A stretch of 7,169 bases of DNA from an uncultured Oscillospiraceae bacterium (GTDB lineage Bacteria > Bacillota > Clostridia > Oscillospirales > Oscillospiraceae): NCBI GenBank assembly GCA_905234005.1, contig CAJOFW010000071.1, positions 1 to 7,169 of the forward strand, in the 5' to 3' direction. A program made the translations under genes and the position numbers. The notes under the pieces were generated by a model. The model was not told the origin of the DNA and searched no databases. It saw nothing but the letters and a program-made list of their open reading frames with translations. The stretch's first letter is position 1. Each line of letters opens with the position of its first letter. Of the stretch, positions 1 through 5,629 are shown piece after piece.

Positions 1-43
1 ATTAAACGGCAAGACGGCGGCGGCGGGCGCATATACTGCTGCC

Positions 44-1024
44 ATGAAGCGGAATATCCCGATACTGCTGACACTCGCGGCGCTGTGCGCTCTCGTGCTG
101 TACTCTGACGCCGCCGCCGAGGGGGCGCGGCGCGCTCTTGCGGTGTGCGCGGCGACGCTTGTACCGTCGCTGCTGCCGTTTTTCGCGCTGTCGAATCTTT
201 TGTCCTCGCTCGGGCTGGCGGCGCTGCTTTCCGGCGTACTGGGGCCGGCGGCGCGGCGGATCTTTCGCGTATCCGGGAGCGGGGCGCAGGCGTTTTTCCT
301 CGGCGTCACCGGCGGCTACCCCGTCGGCGCGGCCGTGACCGCCCGGCTGCGGCGGGACGGCCGCGTCACACAGGAGGAGGCCGGGCGGCTTCTCGCGTTC
401 TGCAACAACTCCGGCCCCGCCTTCATCCTCGGCGCGGCCGGCGGCGTGTTCCGCAGCGCGGAGGCCGGGCTTCTGCTCTACGGAACGCACATCGCGGCGG
501 CGCTCTGCGTCGGCCTCATTCTGCGCGGCAAACCCGCCGCGACCGCGGACGGAGCGGACAGGACGAATGGGATAGACGGGACGGACGGAACGGACAGGGC
601 GGACAGCGCAAACAGCGCGTACGGGTCAGCGCCGGCGGCGCTCACGTTCGCGGAGGCGTTCCCCGCCGCCGTGTCGCAGGCGCTCGCGTCGGTGCTCGGC
701 GTGTGCGCCTGGGTCGTGCTGTTCGGCGCTGTGCTCGGCGTGCTGGGGCCGTTTCTGCCGGAGGAGCCGGTATGGCGCGCCCTCGCCGCCGGGGTGATCG
801 AGCTGGGCAGCGGCGTCGCGTCGCTTGCCGGTGTATCGCCGGGGCCGGAGAGCCTCGCCGCCGCCGCGTTTCTGCTCGGCTGGGGCGGTCTGAGCGTCCA
901 CTGCCAGACCCTCGGCGCGGTCGCCGGGACGGATATAAAATGCGCCCGGCACCTGATGGGCCGGGCGCTGTGCGGCGTACTCGCCGCCGGATTTGCCTAT
1001 GGTCTTGCGATGATCGTATTCTGA
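44..1024 (+). CDS. ylbJ: YlbJ-like sporulation integral membrane protein
   Basis: This 326-residue, strongly hydrophobic polytopic membrane protein has the family hallmarks GVTGGYPVGA (residues 87-96) and FCNNSGP (119-125). It resembles the YlbJ/SpoIIM-like nucleoside-recognition ('gate') group. Hydrophobic segments lie near residues 5-22, 32-65, 79-100, 117-132, 143-160, 205-236, 245-263, 270-290 and 305-326. In Bacillus, YlbJ is needed for sporulation; its transported substrate is not established. The protein is shorter than the roughly 400-residue Bacillus homologue but fits the Clostridial length. Between two membrane segments, residues 169-192 are a hydrophilic loop of eight tripeptides encoded by a 9-bp tandem repeat. 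The ATG at 44 is the first Met and gives a sensible signal-anchor start, but no good Shine-Dalgarno precedes it. It converges with the flavoprotein gene 40 bp downstream. Family assignment is confident; function is inferred from the family. Confidence 0.85.
   Translation: MKRNIPILLTLAALCALVLYSDAAAEGARRALAVCAATLVPSLLPFFALSNLLSSLGLAALLSGVLGPAARRIFRVSGSGAQAFFLGVTGGYPVGAAVTARLRRDGRVTQEEAGRLLAFCNNSGPAFILGAAGGVFRSAEAGLLLYGTHIAAALCVGLILRGKPAATADGADRTNGIDGTDGTDRADSANSAYGSAPAALTFAEAFPAAVSQALASVLGVCAWVVLFGAVLGVLGPFLPEEPVWRALAAGVIELGSGVASLAGVSPGPESLAAAAFLLGWGGLSVHCQTLGAVAGTDIKCARHLMGRALCGVLAAGFAYGLAMIVF
547..618 (+). repeat. 8 x 9-bp in-frame tandem repeat (minisatellite)
   Basis: There are eight consecutive 9-base units with approximate consensus GGACRGGAC: GGACGGAGC, GGACAGGAC, GAATGGGAT, AGACGGGAC, GGACGGAAC, GGACAGGGC, GGACAGCGC and AAACAGCGC. 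Because the unit is a multiple of three, it encodes tripeptides of form (D/N)-(G/R/S)-(A/T/I) at residues 169-192 of the YlbJ-like protein. The tract lies in a hydrophilic stretch between membrane segments, so copy-number change would lengthen a loop without breaking the frame. Confidence 0.85.
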
Positions 1025-1066
1025 AGCTGTTCAGCACCCGCCGGGTCGGCGGATCGCTTCTCGATC
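1021..1066. other. Convergent gap with three small hairpins (possible weak bidirectional terminator)
   Basis: The short space between the convergent stops of ylbJ and the flavoprotein gene contains three adjacent inverted repeats. They are CTGAA/TTCAG (1021-1034, loop GCTG), CCGCC/GGCGG (1038-1052, loop GGGTC) and GATCG/CGATC (1052-1066, loop CTTCT). The outer two overlap the stop codons. None is followed by a clear T-tract in either direction, so termination is only a guess from position and symmetry. Confidence 0.35.
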
Positions 1067-2783
1067 ACGACGCGCCGCCGGACGCCTCGCCGGACGCGGA
1101 CGCGCCGTACTCCTCGGGGCCGAACCAGTCGTCGGCCACCGTGCCGCCGAGATACTGCTCGACGATGACCCGGGCCGCCTTGGAGCCGCCCCACATGCCG
1201 GACGTCTGGCAGGTGCCGCCGCCGTAGACCTCGCCGTCCCAGCCGGTGCAGCACACGCCGGCCGCGAACAGGCCCTTGACGGGTCTGAAGTACGGGTCGC
1301 AGACCTGGGCGTTGTAGTCGATGCGGATGCCGCCGTTCGTGTTCAGGACGCCGGACGAGAGCCGGAGCGCGTAGTACGGGCCTTCGCCGAGGGGGATCAT
1401 GTAGGACGCGGCCTTGCCGAACACGCTGTCGCCCGTGCCGGCGGCGCAGTCGGCCTCGTAGGTCTCGACCGTGGAGACGAGGCGGTCGGCGTCGACGCCG
1501 ATCTTCTCGGCCAGCTCCGCGATGGTGTCGGCCTTCACGACGTACTCGTTGTCGGCGTACCTGACAAACTCGCTCTGCAGGTCGCACTGCGCGCCGACGA
1601 GGGCGTCGGAGAACGCGGAGTAGTGGCGCGTGCATCCGCCGTTTTCAAAGTGGGAGATGAGGTTCTGGCCCATGATCGACCAGACCTGACCGGCCAGCTC
1701 CACCATCTTGCCGGACTGGGCGGTGCCGGCGATGTTCTCGCTCGTGAACCGCAGGCCGTACTGGTTGACGTAGAGGTTCGCGGGCTGCATCGTCGCGGCG
1801 ACGCCGAGGGGGGAGTCGTACTCGAAGCCCCGGACGTTGTTGAACAGGCTCGAGACCGTGATGCCCTTGCACATGCCGTGCGCCGTCTGCTCGACGAGCA
1901 GGTGGCCGTCGCCGTCCTGACCGGCGCCCCAGCCGTGGCACTTTTCACGCACGTCCTGGCCGGTGTAGTAGCACAGGAGGTTGAAGTTTGTGGAAAGGCC
2001 GCCGGTCGCGAGGATGACGGCTCTGCAGCCTATCTGCGTGTAGGTGCCGTCGGCGTTCATGACCTGGATGCCGGAGACCTCGTAGCCGTCGTCGGAGACG
2101 ATCAGCGCGGAGGCGCGGGTGTTGAGGTACAGGGAGATGTTCGCGTAGGCGGGGTCGGTATTGATCTCCGCCGTCAGCTTCTCCATGGGGATCTTGCCGT
2201 TGCCGCCCTCGTAGAACATACCGCTCCAGCCGATGTTGTGCTTCGTGAAGAGCCAGGCGGAGTTCTTGCCGCGATCGAGCGCCATCTCGGCGATCAGGAT
2301 CGGGTCCTTGATGTAGCTGCTCGAATAGGACTGCGTATAGCCGTTTTTGTAGGCCGTGACGCGGTCCTTCGTGCCGGCGGAGGGGGTGTTGCACTCGGCC
2401 ATGTTCGTGCTGCCGCCGGTGTAGCCGTTCTTCTCGAGGAGAATGATCTTCGCGTCGGGGGCCTGCTCGGCGAGGATCATCGCGCCCATCATGCCGCCGA
2501 TGCCGGTGCCGACGACGACGACGTCCGCCGTCGCGGTGTAGTCCGGCTCGTGCACGATGCCGATCTCGTCGGGGTTCGCGTAGGTGGTATACTTCGTGCC
2601 GCCGCCGACGAGGACGGCGTCGGCCTGCTCCGCCGCCACGGTGGACGCGCCGGTCGCCGCGTCGATCTCCCCGTCCGCGAGAGCGCCGCCGCCGAACACG
2701 CTGACCGCAGCGAGGCCGGCCGCCGTCGCGCCCGCGCCCTTCAGGAAGTCGCGCCGCGCGATCTTCTTTTCGAACTTGCTCAT
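1065..2783 (-). CDS. Tat-exported FAD-dependent oxidoreductase (fumarate reductase/flavocytochrome-like)
   Basis: This 572-residue protein begins with a twin-arginine signal: RRDFLK at residues 10-15, a hydrophobic Ala/Gly stretch, and a likely cleavage after ALA at residue 36. The flavoprotein domain starts at about residue 86 with ADVVVVGTGIGG (dinucleotide-binding GxGxxG, G92/G94/G97) and the ribose-binding acid in ILLEKNGYTGGST (E117). An LYVNQYGLRF segment matches the fumarate reductase/3-ketosteroid dehydrogenase superfamily. The C-terminal FAD-closing block is TNGGIRID, then PVKGLFAAGVCC, then GEVYGGGTCQTSGMWGG. There is no FMN-binding or haem domain. It likely reduces or oxidises a small organic substrate outside the membrane using FAD; the substrate is unknown. 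The last 15 or so residues are a Ser/Gly/Ala tail. I chose the ATG at 2783 over an in-frame TTG at 2801 because AAAGGAAG lies 6 bases upstream and the Tat n-region is then normal. It is monocistronic within this window. Confidence 0.88.
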   Translation of the reverse strand: MSKFEKKIARRDFLKGAGATAAGLAAVSVFGGGALADGEIDAATGASTVAAEQADAVLVGGGTKYTTYANPDEIGIVHEPDYTATADVVVVGTGIGGMMGAMILAEQAPDAKIILLEKNGYTGGSTNMAECNTPSAGTKDRVTAYKNGYTQSYSSSYIKDPILIAEMALDRGKNSAWLFTKHNIGWSGMFYEGGNGKIPMEKLTAEINTDPAYANISLYLNTRASALIVSDDGYEVSGIQVMNADGTYTQIGCRAVILATGGLSTNFNLLCYYTGQDVREKCHGWGAGQDGDGHLLVEQTAHGMCKGITVSSLFNNVRGFEYDSPLGVAATMQPANLYVNQYGLRFTSENIAGTAQSGKMVELAGQVWSIMGQNLISHFENGGCTRHYSAFSDALVGAQCDLQSEFVRYADNEYVVKADTIAELAEKIGVDADRLVSTVETYEADCAAGTGDSVFGKAASYMIPLGEGPYYALRLSSGVLNTNGGIRIDYNAQVCDPYFRPVKGLFAAGVCCTGWDGEVYGGGTCQTSGMWGGSKAARVIVEQYLGGTVADDWFGPEEYGASASGEASGGAS

Positions 2784-2789
2784 GGGAAT

Positions 2790-2797
2790 CTTCCTTT
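2790..2797 (-). promoter_or_regulatory. Ribosome binding site deciding the flavoprotein start
   Basis: Read on the minus strand, AAAGGAAG ends 6 bases before the ATG at 2783. The alternative TTG at 2801 would sit at the front edge of this purine run and have no Shine-Dalgarno of its own, so the later ATG is preferred. Confidence 0.7.
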
Positions 2798-2808
2798 CCA
2801 ATAGATTT

Positions 2809-2828
2809 CATGCGCTGTATACCGCATG
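2809..2828. promoter_or_regulatory. Inverted repeat in flavoprotein 5' leader (possible operator or hairpin)
   Basis: CATGCG and CGCATG are separated by 8 bases (CTGTATAC). A second, overlapping symmetry ATACC-GCAT-GGTAT lies at 2819-2832. The site falls just downstream of the predicted transcription start of the flavoprotein gene, where a repressor site or a 5' RNA hairpin would be expected. No regulator is encoded in the window to pair with it. Confidence 0.3.
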
Positions 2829-2843
2829 GTATCCGCTGCTCTG

Positions 2844-2872
2844 ATTGTATAGTATTCCCGCCGCTTTTGCAA
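2844..2872 (-). promoter_or_regulatory. Sigma-A-type promoter for the flavoprotein gene
   Basis: On the minus strand, TTGCAA (2872-2867) is followed after 17 bases by TACAAT (2849-2844). Both boxes are close to TTGACA/TATAAT and the spacing is ideal. The predicted start is near 2837, giving a leader of about 54 bases before the ATG at 2783. Confidence 0.65.
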
Positions 2873-2904
2873 CCGTCCCGTGTCGCTTTTTTGTCACACA
2901 CGGA

Positions 2905-2940
2905 CGGGATTTTGCGCGGCGGCGGGATTTTGTGCGCCGG
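2905..2940. repeat. Tandem duplication of an 18-bp unit in the intergenic region
   Basis: Unit one (2905-2922) is CGGGATTTTGCGCGGCGG and unit two (2923-2940) is CGGGATTTTGTGCGCCGG, a direct head-to-tail match at 16 of 18 positions. It lies about 100 bp upstream of the zinc-ribbon/J-domain operon and about 33 bp behind the -35 box of the flavoprotein promoter. A paired regulator-binding site is possible. The rest of the 255-bp gap (2784-3038) shows no gene and no convincing rightward promoter. Confidence 0.6.
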
Positions 2941-3038
2941 AATTTACATTTTGTTCAACACAACGCGCCCGATGTGGTTTATCCTTGTAGCGTTCATAAT
3001 TTCCGCGCCAATACCATACCACATTCGGGGTGACCATC

Positions 3039-3452
3039 ATGATAAAATTCAGGCAATGGCTGACGGGCTTCATGTACGGGCGCAGGGGCGTCGACAAGCT
3101 CTCCCTCTTTCTGATCGCCGCGGCGTTCGTCGTGAGTCTGTTCGAGGGCTTCCTGCCCGGCCTTCTGCGTTCGCTGTTCTCGGTTGTGAGCCTCGCCTGC
3201 CTGCTGTACGCCGTCTACCGCATCCTGTCCCGCGACATCTACAGGCGCGAGCAGGAAAACGCCTGGTACCTCAAAAAGCGCGCGGCGGTGCTGCGCTGGT
3301 TCCGCTCGGTGCGCGACCGCTGGCAGCAGCGGGGGGAGTACCGCTTTTACCGCTGCCCGTCGTGCCGCGCGCTGCTGCGCGTGCCGCGGGGCAAGGGCAA
3401 GCTCCTTCTGACCTGCCGCAAGTGCGGCAACCGCTTTGAGAAGAAGACATGA
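3039..3452 (+). CDS. Small membrane protein with C-terminal zinc ribbon
   Basis: This 137-residue protein has no name I recognise. Two hydrophobic segments at about residues 21-37 and 43-63 form a hairpin membrane anchor. A basic, tryptophan-containing linker follows (70-98), then a four-cysteine zinc ribbon, CPSC at 106-109 and CRKC at 126-129, with a C-terminal basic tail. By the positive-inside rule, both the basic N-terminus and the zinc ribbon should face the cytoplasm. I chose the ATG at 3039 over an in-frame GTG at 3030 because GGGGTGA at 3027-3033 is a good Shine-Dalgarno for it with 5-base spacing. The stop overlaps the start of the J-domain gene as ATGA, so the two are probably translationally coupled and may work together. 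The zinc ribbon could bind protein or nucleic acid; no function is claimed. Confidence 0.8.
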   Translation: MIKFRQWLTGFMYGRRGVDKLSLFLIAAAFVVSLFEGFLPGLLRSLFSVVSLACLLYAVYRILSRDIYRREQENAWYLKKRAAVLRWFRSVRDRWQQRGEYRFYRCPSCRALLRVPRGKGKLLLTCRKCGNRFEKKT

Positions 3453-3907
3453 CCCCCTATGACGTTCTCGGCGTCGCGCCGGACGCGTCGGACGAGGATG
3501 TCTCGAAGGCGTACAAGCGCCTTGCGCGGCGGTATCACCCCGACCTCCACCCCGGGGACGACGAGGCCGCCCGCATGATGGGCGTGATAAACCGCGCCTA
3601 CGACGACGTGAAGGCCCAGCGCCGGCGCGGCGAAACCGAAGCCTTTTCCCGCGACGCGAACGATCCGTTTGACGGGCCGATGGGCTCGTACCAGTCCTGC
3701 TGCCGCCGCCCGAGGCGCTTCCCGGCGGGCCTGTTTTTCGCGGCGCTCGTGGTGTTCTTCCTCGTGCGGCTGCTGTTAAGCTCTCTGTTCGGCGGCTACG
3801 CGGGCTATGGCAGCTACTACTTCTCAAACGGCCATGTAAACGGGCCCCGAAACGGCATCATCCCGGGCTACGGCTATTTCATGACCATGCCCGATCAGGA
3901 AAACTGA
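3449..3907 (+). CDS. Membrane-anchored J-domain protein (DnaJ-like co-chaperone)
   Basis: This is a 152-residue class III J-protein. Residues 3-57 form a J domain starting PYDVLGVAPDAS, with a basic helix II (KAYKRLARRYHPD), the essential HPD tripeptide at residues 30-32 and an INRAYDDV helix III. The HPD loop stimulates the ATPase of an Hsp70 (DnaK). The usual Gly/Phe region, zinc-binding domain and substrate-binding domains of true DnaJ are absent. Instead, a charged and Cys-containing linker leads to one transmembrane helix at about 92-114 and a Gly/Tyr/Asn-rich tail (115-152), probably outside the membrane. It would therefore recruit DnaK to the inner face of the membrane. The start overlaps the stop of the zinc-ribbon gene (ATGA at 3449-3452). 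Its own stop lies inside the left arm of the terminator stem. J-domain identity is clear; its client is unknown. Confidence 0.88.
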   Translation: MTPYDVLGVAPDASDEDVSKAYKRLARRYHPDLHPGDDEAARMMGVINRAYDDVKAQRRRGETEAFSRDANDPFDGPMGSYQSCCRRPRRFPAGLFFAALVVFFLVRLLLSSLFGGYAGYGSYYFSNGHVNGPRNGIIPGYGYFMTMPDQEN

Positions 3908-3945
3908 CCGCCTGCCGGTTTGCGCGGCAGACGGTCAGTTTTATG
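3901..3945. terminator. Strong bidirectional intrinsic terminator
   Basis: AAACTGACCG (3901-3910) pairs with CGGTCAGTTT (3932-3941) and CTGCCG (3912-3917) pairs with CGGCAG (3925-3930). One C-A mismatch (3911/3931) interrupts the stem, and the loop is 3918-3924. The stem is followed by TTTTA on the plus strand and by TTTTCC on the minus strand. It can therefore end the J-domain operon and, from the other side, telA. The J-gene stop codon lies within the left arm. Confidence 0.8.
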
Positions 3946-3980
3946 CTGTTTCCTGTCTCAATCGGGCTGTTTTTCCGACC

Positions 3981-4006
3981 GGGCCGCTCGGTTTCCGAAT
4001 CGGCCC
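3981..4006. other. Second stem-loop downstream of telA
   Basis: GGGCCG (3981-3986) pairs with CGGCCC (4001-4006) and TCGG (3988-3991) pairs with CCGA (3995-3998) around loop TTT, with a small asymmetric bulge. It lies 22 bases past the telA stop. On the minus strand it is followed by an A-run rather than T's, so it is more likely an RNA 3'-end stabiliser or accessory element than a terminator on its own. Confidence 0.45.
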
Positions 4007-4027
4007 GTTCGGCGCGCTTCGACGCGG

Positions 4028-5317
4028 TCAGCCCTGCATGGCGAGGAGATTTGTCTTCAGCTCGCCCTCGAGACGGTTCAGCTCGGCCTCGGCCTGCTGG
4101 CGGCGGGCACGGCCGCTGTCCTGGATCTGACGAACCTCCTCGAGCGTGTTGATCAGCTCCTGATTCGTCATGGCGAGGGTCTCGATGTCGACGATGCCGC
4201 GCTCGGCCTCCTGCGCCACGGCGACGGAGCCCTGATGCAGGGCGGCGGCGTTCTTGCGCAGAAGCTCGTTCGTAACGTCGCTGACCTGATGGGACGCCTC
4301 CATCGCCTGCTGGGAATGATACATGCTCATGGCGAGCACCATCTGGCTCTTCCACAGCGGGATGGTGTTCGAGATCGCGGTCTGGATCTTCTCGGCCATC
4401 AGCGCGTCGTTGTTCTGGATCATGCGGATCTGCGGGCCCATCTGCACCGAGATCATGCGTGTAAGCTCGAGATCGTGGATCTTCTTCTCGAAGCGGCCGA
4501 TCAGGTTCGCGAAGTCGTTCGCGGCCTGGGCGTCCTCGGGCAGACGCGTCTCCTCGGCACGTTTGACGAGGGCCGGCAGCTCCTCGTTGCGGAGCTGCTC
4601 GATGCGGAGCTTGCCGGCGAGGATGTACATCGTGAGCTCTTTATAATACGCCTGGTTCATCTCATACATCTTGTCCAGCGTGACGATGTCCTTGTTGAGC
4701 GTGATCCAGTGGTTATCGAGCACCTCGACGATCTTGTCGACGTTGACCTCGGCCTTGTCGTAGCGGCCCTTGATGTCGGCGACGCTCGCGGTGGCCTTTT
4801 TGAAGATTTTGCGGATGCCCTTCTGCTCGTTGATCTGCTCGGGGTTCAGGCCCTGGAGCTGGTTGACAAGACCGGTGAGCATCGAGCCGACCTCGCCGAG
4901 ATCCTTCGTGCGGACGGTCGCGAGCGCCTGCTCGGAGAAGTCGGCGATGTTCTTCTGCGCGTTCGAGCCGTAGGCGAGAACCTGCGCGGAGTCGGTGATG
5001 TCGATCTTCTTCGCGAACTCGCGGACGGCCGCCTGCTCCGCCGGGGACAGGGACTCGAGGTCGAACTTCTCCATCTGCGCCTGCTGCGCGGCGGCGGGGG
5101 CCGCCTGTGCCGCCTGCGCCACGGCCGCGCCGCCGCTGAGGGTCAGATTCAGCGTGGGCTGCTCCGCCGCCGCGGCGGCGGCCGCCGTGTTCACGGGCTT
5201 GTTCGCGGCCTCGGCCAGCGCCGCGTCCGCCGCGTCCGCCGCCTCCTGGGCGGCGCTGATCGCCGAGAGCGTGGGATCGGGATCGAGAGTCAGATTGATT
5301 TCGTAATTGTCGTCCAT
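4028..5317 (-). CDS. telA: TelA family protein (toxic anion resistance)
   Basis: This 429-residue protein belongs to the TelA/KlaA toxic anion resistance family. From residue 96 on it is a mostly helical, coiled-coil-rich protein with the typical segment FAKKIDITDSAQVLAYGS (101-118), later blocks on LTRMISVQMGPQIRMIQNN and IPLWKSQMVLAMSM, and a charged C-terminal coiled coil. Residues 1-80 are low-complexity and Ala-rich (including seven Ala in a row at 45-51), with two short NLTL motifs at 8-11 and 57-60. The family is linked to tellurite and cell-envelope stress tolerance, but its biochemical role is uncertain. I preferred the ATG at 5317 to that at 5329: the purine run GGAAAGG directly abuts the latter, while it lies 12 bases before 5317, which is long but usable. 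No xpaC- or terD-like partner is adjacent. It has its own promoter and shares the downstream terminator. Confidence 0.85.
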   Translation of the reverse strand: MDDNYEINLTLDPDPTLSAISAAQEAADAADAALAEAANKPVNTAAAAAAAEQPTLNLTLSGGAAVAQAAQAAPAAAQQAQMEKFDLESLSPAEQAAVREFAKKIDITDSAQVLAYGSNAQKNIADFSEQALATVRTKDLGEVGSMLTGLVNQLQGLNPEQINEQKGIRKIFKKATASVADIKGRYDKAEVNVDKIVEVLDNHWITLNKDIVTLDKMYEMNQAYYKELTMYILAGKLRIEQLRNEELPALVKRAEETRLPEDAQAANDFANLIGRFEKKIHDLELTRMISVQMGPQIRMIQNNDALMAEKIQTAISNTIPLWKSQMVLAMSMYHSQQAMEASHQVSDVTNELLRKNAAALHQGSVAVAQEAERGIVDIETLAMTNQELINTLEEVRQIQDSGRARRQQAEAELNRLEGELKTNLLAMQG

Positions 5318-5407
5318 ATGCCGTAACATCCTTTCCGATATTTGTCTTTCATGGTGTACGCGGCGCGTTTCGTCATCTTTTCCGATACGTGCGCGTTTCT
5401 TACCGCT

Positions 5408-5436
5408 ATTTTATGCTAAAGAACGAATATCGTCAA
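5408..5436 (-). promoter_or_regulatory. Sigma-A-type promoter for telA
   Basis: On the minus strand, TTGACG (5436-5431), a 17-base spacer and TAAAAT (5413-5408) form a near-consensus promoter. The predicted start is near 5401, giving a leader of about 85 bases before the ATG at 5317. Confidence 0.75.
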
Positions 5437-5443
5437 GCAATAC

Positions 5444-5473
5444 TTGCGCTTTTTCCCCGGCTCATGGTATACT
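5444..5473 (+). promoter_or_regulatory. Sigma-A-type promoter for the rpe-recR genes
   Basis: TTGCGC (5444-5449), an 18-base spacer and TATACT (5468-5473) with an upstream TGG give an extended -10 promoter. It stands back-to-back with the telA promoter, with only 7 bases between the two -35 boxes. The predicted start is near 5480, about 150 bases ahead of rpe. Confidence 0.65.
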
Positions 5474-5629
5474 GTTACAAGAAAAAAACGGATTGACAGG
5501 CCGCCGCCGTCCCCGGACGGACAGCGGGGGAGAGCCGCGCCCTGTACATGACGCGCCCCTCCCCTATATGAAGGCCAGCCGCGCGCGGCGTGACCGGATC
5601 ATACTATGCCGGCTTTGCGAGGTATGACA
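5474..5629 (+). other. Long structured leader of rpe
   Basis: Together with the two promoters and the telA leader, this makes up the 312-bp gap at 5318-5629. The leader holds a hairpin CCGTC/GACGG (5507-5520). It also holds a longer-range pairing GGGGAG (5527-5532) with CTCCCC (5559-5564) enclosing CGCG/CGCG. Two tiny frames are joined by ATGA: 5548-5571 (MTRPSPI) and 5568-5627 (MKASRARRDRIILCRLCEV), the latter ending in ATGA with an alternative rpe start at 5624. Neither has a convincing ribosome site. I recognise no riboswitch class. Confidence 0.35.

Noticed and set aside
145..1227. A 360-codon open frame overlapping ylbJ in another frame
   Set aside because: It is Arg/Gly-rich, has no recognisable motif, and runs across the stop of ylbJ into the flavoprotein gene. 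This is typical of spurious frames in GC-rich DNA.
1623..2804. A 393-codon open frame antisense to the flavoprotein gene
   Set aside because: It is a Val/Asp/Arg/Leu-rich shadow. The opposite strand encodes a complete Tat-FAD protein with its own promoter and ribosome site.
3030..3038. GTG at 3030 as the start of the zinc-ribbon protein
   Set aside because: It lies inside the GGGGTGA that makes a good ribosome site for the ATG at 3039, and it has no such site of its own.
3920..5326. A 468-codon open frame on the plus strand opposite telA
   Set aside because: It is a GC-rich antisense shadow with Leu/Arg/Asp-heavy composition and no family resemblance. telA on the other strand is unmistakable.
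5493..5498. TTGACA as a second rpe promoter -35
   Set aside because: No -10-like sequence lies 16-18 bases downstream; that stretch is all G and C.
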